From Neochlamydia sp. AcF84 (GTDB taxonomy: Bacteria > Chlamydiota > Chlamydiia > Chlamydiales > Parachlamydiaceae), in NCBI RefSeq assembly GCF_011087585.1, contig NZ_VJOT01000034.1:1-64000 (forward strand): a DNA stretch of 64,000 nt, given 5' to 3'. Under the pieces are notes generated by a model. The model was not told the origin of the DNA and searched no databases. It saw nothing but the letters and a program-made list of their open reading frames with translations. Position numbers and translations under genes: made by a program. Shown in pieces: positions 18,607 to 27,355 of the stretch (positions are counted from its first letter, which is position 1; every line of letters begins with the position of its first letter).

Positions 18607-19095
18607 ATGAATTTTTTATTAGCTATAAAAGCATTTATTAAAGCTTGGAAGGAGCCCACTAAGGCTTTGGCTTTTCTAGATGATTCGGTGAAAAATTTAG
18701 AAAGCCCCAAGCAAGACTATTCACATTTGCGCTTGCTCGCTTTATTGCAGCAGTCAGGGCGGCTTATTGATTTCTTAAAAGAGGATATTCATGCTTTTAC
18801 TGATGCTCAAGTAGGCGCGGCTGTACGCCAAATTCATCAAGAATGTAGTAAGAACTTGGAAGAACTGGTAACCATACGTCCTATCATGCTAGAAAAAGAG
18901 GGAGCAATGATTACAGTACCCAAAGGATATGATACTGCAGCTATAAAAGTATCAGGCCAAGTTAGGGGAGAGCCTCCCTATATAGGAACTATTGTTCACC
19001 AAGGCTGGAAAGCTCATAAACGATCTTTGCCGATGAAAATGGCAGAACAAGCCTCCGAAATTATTTGTCCTGCAGAAATTGAAGTTAAAGGATAA
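18607..19095 (+). CDS. DUF2760 family protein
   Basis: The 162-aa protein has the DUF2760 pattern: LRLLALLQQSGRLIDFLKED in the middle (residues about 39-58), DAQVGAAVRQIHQEC, and the C-terminal VSGQVRGEPPYIGTIVHQGW. The molecular role is unknown. DUF2760 genes are commonly next to genes for divergent Hsp70 proteins, as here, where an Hsp70 homologue begins 48 bp downstream, so they probably act together. AGGAGAAACTACC precedes ATG 18607. No signal peptide or membrane segment is seen. Confidence 0.8.
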   Translation: MNFLLAIKAFIKAWKEPTKALAFLDDSVKNLESPKQDYSHLRLLALLQQSGRLIDFLKEDIHAFTDAQVGAAVRQIHQECSKNLEELVTIRPIMLEKEGAMITVPKGYDTAAIKVSGQVRGEPPYIGTIVHQGWKAHKRSLPMKMAEQASEIICPAEIEVKG

Positions 19096-19143
19096 TTAAA
19101 AAAATATTTTTTCTCTCTATATTGTATATAAGGTATTTTAATC

Positions 19144-20967
19144 ATGGTCTCTTCTAGCCATTATATTATCGGTATTGATCTTGGAACGACTAATTGCACT
19201 TTAGCTTATACGCAAGTTGATGATAATAACCCCGTTATTCATCAATTTTCTATTCCCCAGGTCATGGAGGCTACAACCTTAGGTGAGAGCAAGGCTCTTC
19301 CCTCTTTTTTATACTTTCCCTTATCAGAGGAGCTTTCTGCAATTCCTCTAGAGTTAGCAGATTTTTTTAGCTCTAACAAATGTGTAGGATCGTATGCTCG
19401 TCATAGAGGAGCTGAGCTGCCTACTCGGCTCATCTCGTCAGCAAAATCCTGGCTTTGTCATCCTAGCATTAATCCCCATGACCCCCTTCTTCCTCCAGAT
19501 TTTGATGAAGAGAGCTTGAAAATAAGTCCCTTGCAGGCTTGTTCGGAATTATTGCGGCACATGCGCTTAGCATGGGAAAAAAATATGCCGCAAGTTCCAT
19601 TTAAAGAGCAGCAGGTCTTAATTACGGTTCCTGCCTCTTTTGACCCGCGAGCCCGCCAACTTGTCGAAGAAGCTGCAGCTTTAGCGGAATATCCCGCTAT
19701 TATTCTTCTAGAAGAACCTCAGGCAGCCTTCTATGCATGGCTACATAGACATGCCCAAGATTGGCGTAAAATCCTTAAAGTGGGAGATCATATTTTAGTA
19801 GTAGATATTGGGGGAGGAACTACCGATTTTAGTGTCATCTCCGTAATTGATCAAGAGGGAGAGGTAGGGTTAAAACGCATTGCCGTAGGATCCCATTTAT
19901 TACTGGGTGGAGACAATATAGATCTAGCGTTAGCTTACCTTGCAAAATCTAAATTAGAAGAGCAAGGCCATTCTATTGATGAATGGCAACTTAAAGCTTT
20001 AACACATGCTTGCCGACAAGCAAAGGAACAGCTGTTTGCATTAGCACCCTCTCAGCAAGTGGACATCACTATTATGGGAAGAGGACGTAAATTAATAGCC
20101 AATTCTTTAAAAACATCTATAACCTTGCCTGAAGCCCAAGAATTAATTCTGCAAGGCTTTATGCCTATAGTAAATCCCGAAGAACGTGCTCATCATGAAA
20201 AGCGTTTAGGCTTGCAGCAGATTGGCTTGCCTTATGCGCAAGATGCGCGTATAACCTGCCAATTAGCTAAATTTTTGTCTATGACCGGTGAAAGTGAAAG
20301 CCCAAGCATGGATAATTTTCTAATGCCTACCGCTGTCCTCTTTAACGGGGGAACCATGAAAGCAGAAGCGTTTTGCCAAAGAGTAGTAGAGCAACTTAAT
20401 TATTGGGCTACAAAAATGCATAGAGAAACGGTAAAGGTATTGGCAGACGGCGATCTGGATTACGCTGTGAGCTATGGAGCTGTTAGCTATGGACTTGCTT
20501 GTCGAGGGCACGCCATAAGGATTAAAAGCGGTACAAGTCGCAGCTTTTATGTGGGCGTAGAAGAGGCTACCTTAGCAGTGCCCGGTCTTACGCCGTCTCT
20601 TAAAGCTGTGTGTGTAGTACCTTTTGGCATGGAGGAAGGCTCAGAACAAGATTTACCGGGGCAAGAATTTGCCCTCGTAGTAGGACAGCCAGCTACCTTT
20701 CGCTTTTTTAGCCATGCGACTAAAACATTGTCGAATGGTATAGAACCTGCAGTAGGAACCCTAGTTAAAAATTGGAAACAGGAGCTGACCGAGTTACCTA
20801 GCATAGAAGCATGCCTAGATCGTATGGAAGGAGATGGAAAAGTGATCAATGTTAAGTTAAAGTCTCGGATGACAGAATTGGGTGTACTGGAGCTATGGTG
20901 TGTATCAGCAGATGGGCGTCAATGGAAGCTAGAATTTGAAACGCGTAAGGAAATAAATCCGTCTTAA
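19144..20967 (+). CDS. Hsp70 family protein paired with DUF2760
   Basis: The 607-aa protein keeps the actin-like ATPase of Hsp70: phosphate-1 loop GIDLGTTNCTLAYT (residues 9-22), phosphate-2 VVDIGGGTTDFSVISV, LLGGDNIDLALA, and adenosine loop AVLFNGGTMKAEAF. It is diverged from DnaK and its C-terminal part after about 450 is short and lacks the DnaK lid, so it is not the housekeeping chaperone. In other phyla the DUF2760/Hsp70 set usually has a second, larger Hsp70; none is next to this one. It probably shares the tyrP-DUF2760 transcript. The client is unknown. Confidence 0.85.
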   Translation: MVSSSHYIIGIDLGTTNCTLAYTQVDDNNPVIHQFSIPQVMEATTLGESKALPSFLYFPLSEELSAIPLELADFFSSNKCVGSYARHRGAELPTRLISSAKSWLCHPSINPHDPLLPPDFDEESLKISPLQACSELLRHMRLAWEKNMPQVPFKEQQVLITVPASFDPRARQLVEEAAALAEYPAIILLEEPQAAFYAWLHRHAQDWRKILKVGDHILVVDIGGGTTDFSVISVIDQEGEVGLKRIAVGSHLLLGGDNIDLALAYLAKSKLEEQGHSIDEWQLKALTHACRQAKEQLFALAPSQQVDITIMGRGRKLIANSLKTSITLPEAQELILQGFMPIVNPEERAHHEKRLGLQQIGLPYAQDARITCQLAKFLSMTGESESPSMDNFLMPTAVLFNGGTMKAEAFCQRVVEQLNYWATKMHRETVKVLADGDLDYAVSYGAVSYGLACRGHAIRIKSGTSRSFYVGVEEATLAVPGLTPSLKAVCVVPFGMEEGSEQDLPGQEFALVVGQPATFRFFSHATKTLSNGIEPAVGTLVKNWKQELTELPSIEACLDRMEGDGKVINVKLKSRMTELGVLELWCVSADGRQWKLEFETRKEINPS

Positions 20968-21003
20968 TGAAGGAGTTAGCTGCTAGCCAATAAAAAATGG
21001 TGG

Positions 21004-21041
21004 AAACTTTTCTTTAAGTGGCCTAAAGTTTGGTTTTTTTT
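21004..21041 (+). terminator. Probable intrinsic terminator after the Hsp70 gene
   Basis: AAACTTT (21004-21010) pairs with AAAGTTT (21025-21031), with an inner CTTTA/TAAAG alternative, and is followed by GG and a run of eight T. The stem is AT-rich, so the call is moderate. Confidence 0.45.
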
Positions 21042-21204
21042 ATCCTGTCTTATAAAAGCGCCTGGTATTTTATTTTTTACGCTTTTCTTCTTATAGATAA
21101 CTTAAAACTGGCCCCATCCGTAAAATTGCAAAAGCCATGTACGAAGCGGGCAGAGGATTAAGTTTAAGAAAATTTAATATTTAGATCGGCGGGCAATAAG
21201 CTAT

Positions 21205-21630
21205 TTACTTAGCTGTTAATAATCTGAGGGCGTCTTGCTTCATGCGTAGATGTACACTATAGAGGCCGTTGGCACGGCTAGGTGTTAAGCTAGCGCGAAT
21301 ACCCAACTCTTCTAAGAATGTCGGTGCACAGGTTAAAATAGATTCTGGTGTTTCTCCATTATAGACATAAATAAGAAGAGCTGCTAGCCCGGCAGAAATT
21401 AAAGCTTCAGACTCCACTTTAAAATAGACATTTCCCTCTTTTAAAAAAGAGTGTAAATACATGACACTTTGGCAGCCTTTAACGATATTCTCAGGGGTCT
21501 TAAGATGCATTTCCAGCTTTGTTAATGTTCGCCCCATTTCCATGATCTTTTTGTATTTAGACTCTTCATTAGGGCAAGCTGCAAAAAGAGCTTTTAATTC
21601 ATTTTGTTTTCTTTCAAAGGTGGGTGACAT
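21205..21630 (-). CDS. sufE: SufE-like Fe-S cluster assembly protein
   Basis: The protein of about 141 aa has the SufE pattern: an N-terminal helix, YKKIMEMGRTL, and the active-site region IVKGCQSVMYL whose cysteine accepts sulfur from the SufS cysteine desulfurase, then VKVESEALISAGLAALLIYVYNG-like helix and a C-terminal GLYSVHLRM. I prefer ATG 21630; a TTG five codons upstream is possible and neither has a good ribosome site. No other suf gene is nearby. Upstream, 21646-22073 contains no gene but a hairpin GCTCTTTAT/ATAAAGAGC at 21774-21798. Confidence 0.85.
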   Translation of the reverse strand: MSPTFERKQNELKALFAACPNEESKYKKIMEMGRTLTKLEMHLKTPENIVKGCQSVMYLHSFLKEGNVYFKVESEALISAGLAALLIYVYNGETPESILTCAPTFLEELGIRASLTPSRANGLYSVHLRMKQDALRLLTAK

Positions 21631-22073
21631 AAGGAAATCTATCAAATTCAGTATACAGCTCTAATATCTACTTTATCTTAAAGCTAAAAATATTTAGGGA
21701 ATAGCAAACTTAACCACGCTTAAATAAACTGCAACTAGTAAGTGTTTGCAAAAAATGAAATTTTTAATTTACAGCTCTTTATCTTTTTAATAAAGAGCCT
21801 GCGTTAAGTGGTTGATTATCCCGAGGAAATAATAGCTCTCCTATCGTTTATTTGCCATATTAAATTTTTCTTTGGCTTGTATGTTTCTTAGGGGTAAGCA
21901 AAGAGAAGTACAATCAAAAATTCTTAAAAAAAATGCAGACGCTGCGCCTTTTTAAGATAAATATAAAAATCATCCTTGCAAGGGTGGTGTAATATAGCAG
22001 AAAAAGTAGTAGGAGGTTAGCTAAGCGATATTCCCCCAAAGTAAAATAATTTTCATGGATTTAACATTTATGC

Positions 22074-22101
22074 TTGACATTTAACAGATTTGTGTTAATT
22101 T
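22074..22101 (+). promoter_or_regulatory. Possible promoter for infA
   Basis: A perfect TTGACA at 22074-22079 is followed after 16 bp by TAATTT, a weak -10. The position, about 60 bp before the infA ATG, is sensible. Confidence 0.4.
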
Positions 22102-22157
22102 ATTCTACACTAAATAAATCGTTTCTATTTCTTCAAAGACATAAACCCCAATATAGC

Positions 22158-22376
22158 ATGGCAAAAGAAGATACTATTAAATTGGACGGCACTGTAGAAG
22201 AGCTGCTTCCAAATATGACCTTTAGAGTGTCCTTACAAAATGGCTTAAAGGTTATAGCCCATCTATGTGGAAAAATGCGAATGAAAAATATTCGTGTTTT
22301 GGTAGGAGATGTGGTGACTGTAGAGATGTCTCCTTATGATTTAACGAAAGCTCGGATAATTTTCCGCCAACGTTAA
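22158..22376 (+). CDS. infA: Translation initiation factor IF-1
   Basis: The 72-aa protein is a typical IF-1: [20 protein letters not shown], then [19 protein letters not shown] and [23 protein letters not shown], the S1-type OB fold that occupies the ribosomal A site during initiation. The frame is open further upstream, but family alignment and length fix the start at ATG 22158. It opens the conserved chlamydial translation/transcription block. A weak hairpin AAGATC/GATCTT with T residues (22385-22410) may end its transcript before tRNA-Thr. Confidence 0.95.
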   Translation: MAKEDTIKLDGTVEELLPNMTFRVSLQNGLKVIAHLCGKMRMKNIRVLVGDVVTVEMSPYDLTKARIIFRQR

Positions 22377-22463
22377 GAATATGGAAGATCCTAATAATTG
22401 TTGATCTTTTATATAAAAAAAGCTAAACTTTTATGCTTTTGAGTTTGCAGACAAAAATTGCTT

Positions 22464-22535
22464 GCCCAGATAGCTCAGTGGTAGAGCACTTGCATGGTAA
22501 GCAAGCGGTCGAAGGTTCAATTCCTTTTCTGGGCA
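22464..22535 (+). tRNA. tRNA-Thr (anticodon GGT)
   Basis: The acceptor arms GCCCAGA and TCTGGGC pair over 7 bp; the anticodon stem CTTGC/GCAAG encloses ATGGTAA with anticodon GGT; the T arm GGTTCAATTCC is present. CCA is not encoded. It lies directly before tuf, as in chlamydial genomes. Confidence 0.95.
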
Positions 22536-22589
22536 AAAAAGAAAAAATAAATATATTAACGTCCTTACTGGAGTTTAACGGAGGATATA

Positions 22590-23774
22590 ATGGCAAAACA
22601 ATCATTTCAACGTAATAAGCCTCACGTAAACGTGGGCACTATTGGCCACGTCGACCATGGCAAAACAACTTTAACAGCCGCTATAACAAAAGTATTGGCT
22701 GAAGCAGGCGGAGCAACTTTTAGAGACTATGCTTCGATCGATAATACACCTGAAGAAAAAGCACGTGGTATCACTATCAACTCCACTCACGTGGAATATG
22801 AAACTGATGCTCGCCACTATGCACACGTTGACTGCCCCGGTCACGCTGATTATGTAAAAAACATGATTACAGGTGCGGCACAAATGGATGGTGCTATACT
22901 TGTGGTAGCTGCCACGGATGGTGCTATGCCTCAAACTCGCGAGCACATCCTATTAGCTCGTCAGATGCAAGTTCCTGCGATCGTAGTGTTCCTTAACAAA
23001 GTAGATATGCTAGGTGAAAGCGATCAAGAGTTGCTTGACTTGGTGGAATTAGAATTGCATGAGTTACTCGAATCCAAAGGCTATAAAGATGTACCTATTG
23101 TTAGAGGATCTGCTTTAAAAGCTCTCGAGGGAGATGAAAAATATGTGGAAGCAGTTAAGCTTTTAATGCGCACTGTTGATCAGCAAATTCCTACACCCAC
23201 ACGAGAAATCGATAAGCCTTTCTTAATGCCTGTTGAAGATGTATTCTCAATTTCTGGACGTGGTACAGTAGCTACTGGCCGTGTGGAGCGAGGAATAGTC
23301 AAATTAAACGATAAGTTGCAGTTAGTCGGGTTAGGTGAAACACGTGACACTGTAGCGACAGGGGTAGAGATGTTCAACAAGTCGATGGATGAAGCACGTG
23401 CCGGTGAAAACGTCGGTCTTCTTCTTCGTGGTCTTGAAAAGACTGATATCGAGCGCGGAATGGTGTTGGCAGCTCCCGGTACTTGCACTCCTCATACTGA
23501 ATTCAAAGCGCCTGTATATGTCTTGACTAAAGAAGAAGGTGGTCGTAAGAAGCCTTTCTTTACAGGTTATCGTCCTCAATTTTACTTCCGTACGACAGAC
23601 GTAACCGGTACTATTGAATTGCCAGCAGGCGTAGAAATGGTTATGCCTGGTGATAACGTGGAGATTATTGTTAAATTAATTGCTCCAGTAGCCATGGAAA
23701 AAGGTATGCGTTTTGCTATTCGTGAAGGCGGACATACTATCGGTGCTGGTACAGTATCAGAGATTATCAAGTAA
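22590..23774 (+). CDS. tuf: Elongation factor Tu
   Basis: A 394-aa EF-Tu with the G1 motif [10 protein letters not shown], switch [16 protein letters not shown]3 DCPGHADY, G4 NKVD, G5 region GSALKAL, followed by domains 2 and 3 ending [15 protein letters not shown]. It delivers aminoacyl-tRNA to the ribosome as a GTP complex. The start is fixed by GGAGG 6 bp before ATG 22590. Only one tuf is seen in the window. A long hairpin follows at 23785-23831 before tRNA-Trp. Confidence 0.98.
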   Translation: MAKQSFQRNKPHVNVGTIGHVDHGKTTLTAAITKVLAEAGGATFRDYASIDNTPEEKARGITINSTHVEYETDARHYAHVDCPGHADYVKNMITGAAQMDGAILVVAATDGAMPQTREHILLARQMQVPAIVVFLNKVDMLGESDQELLDLVELELHELLESKGYKDVPIVRGSALKALEGDEKYVEAVKLLMRTVDQQIPTPTREIDKPFLMPVEDVFSISGRGTVATGRVERGIVKLNDKLQLVGLGETRDTVATGVEMFNKSMDEARAGENVGLLLRGLEKTDIERGMVLAAPGTCTPHTEFKAPVYVLTKEEGGRKKPFFTGYRPQFYFRTTDVTGTIELPAGVEMVMPGDNVEIIVKLIAPVAMEKGMRFAIREGGHTIGAGTVSEIIK

Positions 23775-23784
23775 GTGTTAATGT

Positions 23785-23831
23785 AAGTGTGTAGAGAAAC
23801 AGGTGGGTAGCCTACAATTTTCTACACACTT
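23785..23831 (+). other. Long hairpin between tuf and tRNA-Trp
   Basis: AAGTGTGTAGA (23785-23795) and TCTACACACTT (23821-23831) are perfectly complementary over 11 bp, and the stem can continue inward (AAA/TTT, AGG/CCT). No T-run follows, so it may be an RNA processing site or attenuator rather than a classic terminator. Confidence 0.7.
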
Positions 23832-23844
23832 AACTTAATGATGA

Positions 23845-23917
23845 GGGTGTGTAGCTCAGCTGGTAGAGCAGCGGTCTCCAAAGCCGCCGGTCGGGGGTTC
23901 GAATCCCTCCGCACTCG
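23845..23917 (+). tRNA. tRNA-Trp (anticodon CCA)
   Basis: Acceptor GGGTGTG pairs with CGCACTC (with two G-T pairs), D arm GCTCAGCTGGTAGAGC, anticodon stem GCGGT/GCCGC around CTCCAAA with anticodon CCA, and T arm GGGGGTTCGAATCCCTC are all present. It sits between tuf and secE in the usual chlamydial place. Confidence 0.95.
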
Positions 23918-23957
23918 TAATGAAGTAATCACAATGAGAGTAGGTTGGAGGTAAAAT

Positions 23958-24251
23958 ATGGTAGTCGAAGCAAAATTAATGGAAGCGAAGAAAAAACAAC
24001 AGCCTACCCTTAATGCCTCTAAAAATAAAGAAACTGTGGCGGCTAATAAAAAAATACAAGTAGCTGACTTTGTTAGCGAAATTAAAGCTGAGCTTAAACG
24101 TATTAACTGGACGAATCCTGAAGAATTAAAAACTTATACTCTTATTGTGGTCGGTGCCACATTTTTTTGTGGAATGGGTATATATTTTATGGATTTACTC
24201 ATTCAAGCGTGCCTTTGGTTTTTAGAGTCGGCTTTGCGTTTAGTAGTTTAA
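23958..24251 (+). CDS. secE: Preprotein translocase subunit SecE
   Basis: The 97-aa protein has a Lys-rich N-terminal extension, the conserved amphipathic segment VSEIKAELKRINWTNPEELK (about residues 44-63) and one C-terminal membrane helix (TLIVVGATFFCGMGIYFMDL). It is the single-helix form of SecE that clamps SecY in the inner membrane. GGAGGT precedes the ATG. Position before nusG is conserved across bacteria. Confidence 0.95.
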   Translation: MVVEAKLMEAKKKQQPTLNASKNKETVAANKKIQVADFVSEIKAELKRINWTNPEELKTYTLIVVGATFFCGMGIYFMDLLIQACLWFLESALRLVV

Positions 24252-24272
24252 GATTAATAACGGCGGTGGTTA

Positions 24273-24821
24273 ATGCACAAATGGTATGTCGTACAGGTTT
24301 TCTCTACACATGAAAAAAAAGTCAAGAAAGCATTAGAGGAGCACCGAGACCTCAAAGGCATGAGCGAGCTTATCGAAAAAATTTTGCTGCCCATTGAAAA
24401 TGTTTCTGAGGTCAAAAAAGGACAACAGAAAATTATAGAAAGACGTTTATGGCCGGGCTATCTCCTTGTAAAAATGACTCTAACAGATGAGTCTTGGCAT
24501 TATGTTAAGCAGACTGCCGGAGTCATTGAGTTTTTAGGTGGAGATAAGCCTACAGCTTTATCTGATGCTGAGGTTGAAGAAATTCTTAGAGATCTAGAAG
24601 ATAAAAAACAAAAAGTTACTCAACGCCACAAGTTTGAAATAGGCGACAAAGTTAAAATTATAGATGGTGTATTCGTTAACTTTATTGGAACGGTTTCTGA
24701 GGTCTTCCATGATAAAGGCCGTTTGAGCGTATTGGTTTCTATTTTTGGGCGTGATACACGGGTGGATGATCTAGAATTTGTACAAGTGGAAGAAATTAAC
24801 GAAGAAGCAGAATCAAGCTAG
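24273..24821 (+). CDS. nusG: Transcription termination/antitermination factor NusG
   Basis: The 182-aa protein shows the NGN domain beginning MHKWYVVQVFSTHEKKVKKA, the central WPGYLLVKM, and a C-terminal KOW domain (FEIGDKVKIIDGVFVNFIGTVSEV). It binds RNA polymerase and links it to Rho or the ribosome. It follows secE by 21 bp. The ribosomal protein genes behind it have their own promoter and leader. Confidence 0.97.
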   Translation: MHKWYVVQVFSTHEKKVKKALEEHRDLKGMSELIEKILLPIENVSEVKKGQQKIIERRLWPGYLLVKMTLTDESWHYVKQTAGVIEFLGGDKPTALSDAEVEEILRDLEDKKQKVTQRHKFEIGDKVKIIDGVFVNFIGTVSEVFHDKGRLSVLVSIFGRDTRVDDLEFVQVEEINEEAESS

Positions 24822-24857
24822 AGATCATGAGGAGACGGCGCTTTAAATAGCACTACC

Positions 24858-24887
24858 TTGAAGATTTCAATTAAGATAATATATAAT
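24858..24887 (+). promoter_or_regulatory. Promoter for the rplK-rplA-rplJ-rplL operon
   Basis: TTGAAG (24858-24863) and a perfect TATAAT (24882-24887) are separated by 18 bp, giving a strong sigma-70/sigma-66 type promoter about 100 bp before rplK. Confidence 0.65.
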
Positions 24888-24890
24888 GAG

Positions 24891-24952
24891 TGTGACAAAA
24901 AACTCAGCTTTGATGCTTTAGCTGCTTCAGACCCCTGCCTCGGGGTGTCACA
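24891..24952 (+). promoter_or_regulatory. Structured leader of the rplK operon (possible L1-responsive element)
   Basis: TGTGACA (24891-24897) pairs with TGTCACA (24946-24952) and encloses two hairpins, CAGCT/AGCTG (24904-24924) and ACCCC/GGGGT (24931-24946), so the mRNA 5' end can form a three-way junction. In other bacteria L1 binds such leaders to repress its own operon. That role is inferred from position. Confidence 0.5.
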
Positions 24953-24983
24953 TGTTAAGATGAATGGTGGATAGAAGGAAATT

Positions 24984-25412
24984 ATGGCAAAAAAAGTTGT
25001 TAAAATTATTAAGTTGCAAATTCCAGCAGGGAAAGCTAATCCAGCTCCACCTATTGGTCCAGCACTCGGTTCTGCCGGTGTAAATATTATGGCATTTTGC
25101 AAGGAATATAATGCTAAAACTCAGGCGATGGCAGGAGATATTTTGCCCGTCGTCATCACTGTGTATGCTGATAAAAGCTTCACATTTATTACAAAAAAGC
25201 CCCCTGTAGCAGAACTATTGAAAAAAGCAACAGGTGTAGCAAAAGGGTCGGCCGTACCTAATCGAGACAAAGTGGGCAAAATTACTAAGGCGCAAGCGTT
25301 AAAAGTGGCTGAAGAAAAAATTCAAGACATGAATGCGCGCGATTTAGAAGCTGCTACACATATCGTTCTAGGGACAGCACGTTCCATGGGCTTAGAGTTA
25401 GTCGCTGAATAA
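24984..25412 (+). CDS. rplK: 50S ribosomal protein L11
   Basis: The 142-aa protein matches L11 over its whole length: [40 protein letters not shown] and the C-terminal 23S-binding domain with [11 protein letters not shown]. It forms part of the GTPase-associated centre. It is the first gene of the ribosomal protein transcript behind its own promoter and folded leader. AAGGAAATT precedes the ATG. Confidence 0.98.
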   Translation: MAKKVVKIIKLQIPAGKANPAPPIGPALGSAGVNIMAFCKEYNAKTQAMAGDILPVVITVYADKSFTFITKKPPVAELLKKATGVAKGSAVPNRDKVGKITKAQALKVAEEKIQDMNARDLEAATHIVLGTARSMGLELVAE

Positions 25413-25433
25413 ACTTATAAACAAAAAGAGAAT

Positions 25434-26132
25434 ATGGGTCGCCAAAGCAAAAGAATTCGGGAGGCAGCAAAACTAGTGGATGTTACTAAAACATACACAG
25501 TTAAAGAAGCTGTCGAAATTTTAAAGAAATGTCCGCCTGTTAAATTTGATCAGACGCTTGACGTGGCTTTAAAAATGGGCGTGGACCCTCGTAGAACGGA
25601 TCAACATGTCCGCGGAACTGTATCACTACCGAATGGTACAGGAAAAACGATTTCAATACTCGTTTTTGCCAGAGGTGAAAAGGTTAAAGAAGCCTTAGCA
25701 GCTGGAGCCGACTACGCAGGTGACGACGAACTTTTAGAAAAAGTTAGCGGGGGATGGAGCGGCTTTGATGCCGTTATTGCCACCCCAGATATGATGCGCG
25801 AAGTAGGTAAGTTAGGTAAAGTTCTTGGCCCTCGAGGACTCATGCCAACACCCAAAGCTGGAACCGTAACCACTGATATCGTTAAAGCTATTCATGAGCT
25901 CAAAGCCGGTAAAATTGAGTTCAAAGTGGATCGCCATGGAATGATTAACAATGGATTGGGTAAGCTATCTTTTGCGCATGATAAACTTGAAGAAAACATA
26001 ATGGCATTTTTGCATGCTGTGCAGAAGTCCAAACCAGCTGCAGCGAAGGGACAATTTATGAAGTCTGCGTACCTTTCCTCTACGATGGGGCCCGGCTTAA
26101 AAATCGACCTGCGTGCAATTGAGCAAGCTTAA
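25434..26132 (+). CDS. rplA: 50S ribosomal protein L1
   Basis: A full-length 232-aa L1, with [20 protein letters not shown] and the signature region [19 protein letters not shown], the residues that bind the 23S L1 stalk. In many bacteria L1 also represses this operon by binding the mRNA leader. It follows rplK by 21 bp, and rplJ starts 12 bp after it, so no L10-type leader exists between them. Confidence 0.98.
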   Translation: MGRQSKRIREAAKLVDVTKTYTVKEAVEILKKCPPVKFDQTLDVALKMGVDPRRTDQHVRGTVSLPNGTGKTISILVFARGEKVKEALAAGADYAGDDELLEKVSGGWSGFDAVIATPDMMREVGKLGKVLGPRGLMPTPKAGTVTTDIVKAIHELKAGKIEFKVDRHGMINNGLGKLSFAHDKLEENIMAFLHAVQKSKPAAAKGQFMKSAYLSSTMGPGLKIDLRAIEQA

Positions 26133-26144
26133 AGGAGTTATTTT

Positions 26145-26672
26145 ATGAGAGAAGAAAAGCAGCTCCTTTTAGATGAAGTACAAGATCATATTCAGAAAAA
26201 TGATTCTTTTTTGATCATGCGCTACAGAGGCTTTACAGCTAATAAAGCTAACGAATTTCGTGGCGACCTAGCTAAGCAGGGTGGCTTCATTGAAGTTGTG
26301 CGTAAGCGTATTTTAGTGAAAGCAGCTAAAGCAGCAGGGCTTGATATAGATATAGACTCACTAGAAGGGCATATAGGAATTGTTTTGGCAGGGCATGAGC
26401 CGCTTGATACAGCAAAGTATGTATACAAGTTTAGCCAGGACAATGGCAAAGTTGTTGAAGTGATTGGTGGCCGTTTTGAAGGCCAACTGTACAATGCAGC
26501 TGAAATGGAGGCCTTAGCTAAGCTGCCCAATAAAGATGAAATGCGTGCGCAGCTACTTGGCGTTCTTCAAGCACCGATGTCTGAGACATTGGCAGTCATG
26601 GATGCAGTGTTGTCAAGCGTGGTTTACTGTTTGGACAATAAATGTAAGCAAGCCGGCGAAGATAATAATTAA
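26145..26672 (+). CDS. rplJ: 50S ribosomal protein L10
   Basis: The 175-aa protein has the L10 fold: a domain binding 23S RNA (FLIMRYRGFTANKANEFRGD, then FIEVVRKRILVKAA) and a C-terminal helix (MRAQLLGVLQAPMSETLAVMD and onward) that carries the L7/L12 dimers. AAGGAG precedes the ATG. The gap to rplL is 41 bp. Confidence 0.97.
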   Translation: MREEKQLLLDEVQDHIQKNDSFLIMRYRGFTANKANEFRGDLAKQGGFIEVVRKRILVKAAKAAGLDIDIDSLEGHIGIVLAGHEPLDTAKYVYKFSQDNGKVVEVIGGRFEGQLYNAAEMEALAKLPNKDEMRAQLLGVLQAPMSETLAVMDAVLSSVVYCLDNKCKQAGEDNN

Positions 26673-26713
26673 CCCATTAACATAAAGTTTTTAGAAATTA
26701 AAGAGGTAGTACT

Positions 26714-27097
26714 GTGAGTAAAAAAACAGAAGATTTAGTCAATACACTCAGCGAATTGAGCGTATTAGAGATGTCTGAGTTGAAAACTATGCTTGAAGAT
26801 AAGTGGGGCGTTAAGGCCGCTGCTGCTGCTGTGGCAGTTGCTGCACCTGCAGCTGCTGCGCCTGCTGCTCCAGAAGCAACTGATTTTCAAGTGACTTTGG
26901 TTGAATCCCCAGCTGATAAAAAAATCGGTGTCATTAAGGTTGTACGCGAGATTACAGGTCTTGGCTTAAAAGAAGCTAAAGAGCTCGTAGACGGTGCTCC
27001 AAAAGTGGTCAAAGAAACAGCCCCCAAGGCAGAAGCTGAAGATATTAAGAAGAAGCTAGAAACTGCAGGTGCTAAGGTTACACTCAAAGGACTCTAA
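26714..27097 (+). CDS. rplL: 50S ribosomal protein L7/L12
   Basis: The 127-aa protein has the L7/L12 layout: N-terminal dimerisation helices ([20 protein letters not shown]), an alanine-rich hinge (about residues 38-55), and the C-terminal factor-binding domain ([20 protein letters not shown]). The start is GTG 26714, supported by AAAGAGGT upstream. It is multi-copy on the stalk, and a strong hairpin behind it would lower transcription into rpoB. Confidence 0.98.
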   Translation: MSKKTEDLVNTLSELSVLEMSELKTMLEDKWGVKAAAAAVAVAAPAAAAPAAPEATDFQVTLVESPADKKIGVIKVVREITGLGLKEAKELVDGAPKVVKETAPKAEAEDIKKKLETAGAKVTLKGL

Positions 27098-27120
27098 GAA
27101 AGTTTTTTTGAGTTTTATCA

Positions 27121-27160
27121 CCCAGGTAGTGAAATTAATATTTCCCTACCTGGGCTCATC
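27121..27160 (+). terminator. Attenuator-like terminator between rplL and rpoB
   Basis: CCCAGGTAG (27121-27129) and CTACCTGGG (27146-27154) form a perfect 9-bp stem, with a T-rich stretch (CTATTTTT) soon after. Its place matches the partial terminator between rplL and rpoB of other bacteria. Confidence 0.7.
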
Positions 27161-27355
27161 TATTTTTAAGTTTGGCTTTTTGGTATAGAATTAAAAATGT
27201 AAATTAGGAATTGATATTTTGGTTCTTGAAAAATATAGTCGATATATCCGTCCTTTAGGGTTAGTGGTAGATACTATTAGTAAATATCAGTCTATCTTTA
27301 ATTCTACACCTATCATCCAAACAATTAAGTTAAGTTACACAGGGAGACCTTCAGA

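Noticed and set aside
22423-22615. Open frames on both strands between infA and tuf
   Set aside because: They run through the tRNA-Thr gene and the tuf leader and have no ribosome site.
26133-26144. L10-type leader between rplA and rplJ
   Set aside because: Only 12 bp separate the genes, too short for the usual folded leader.
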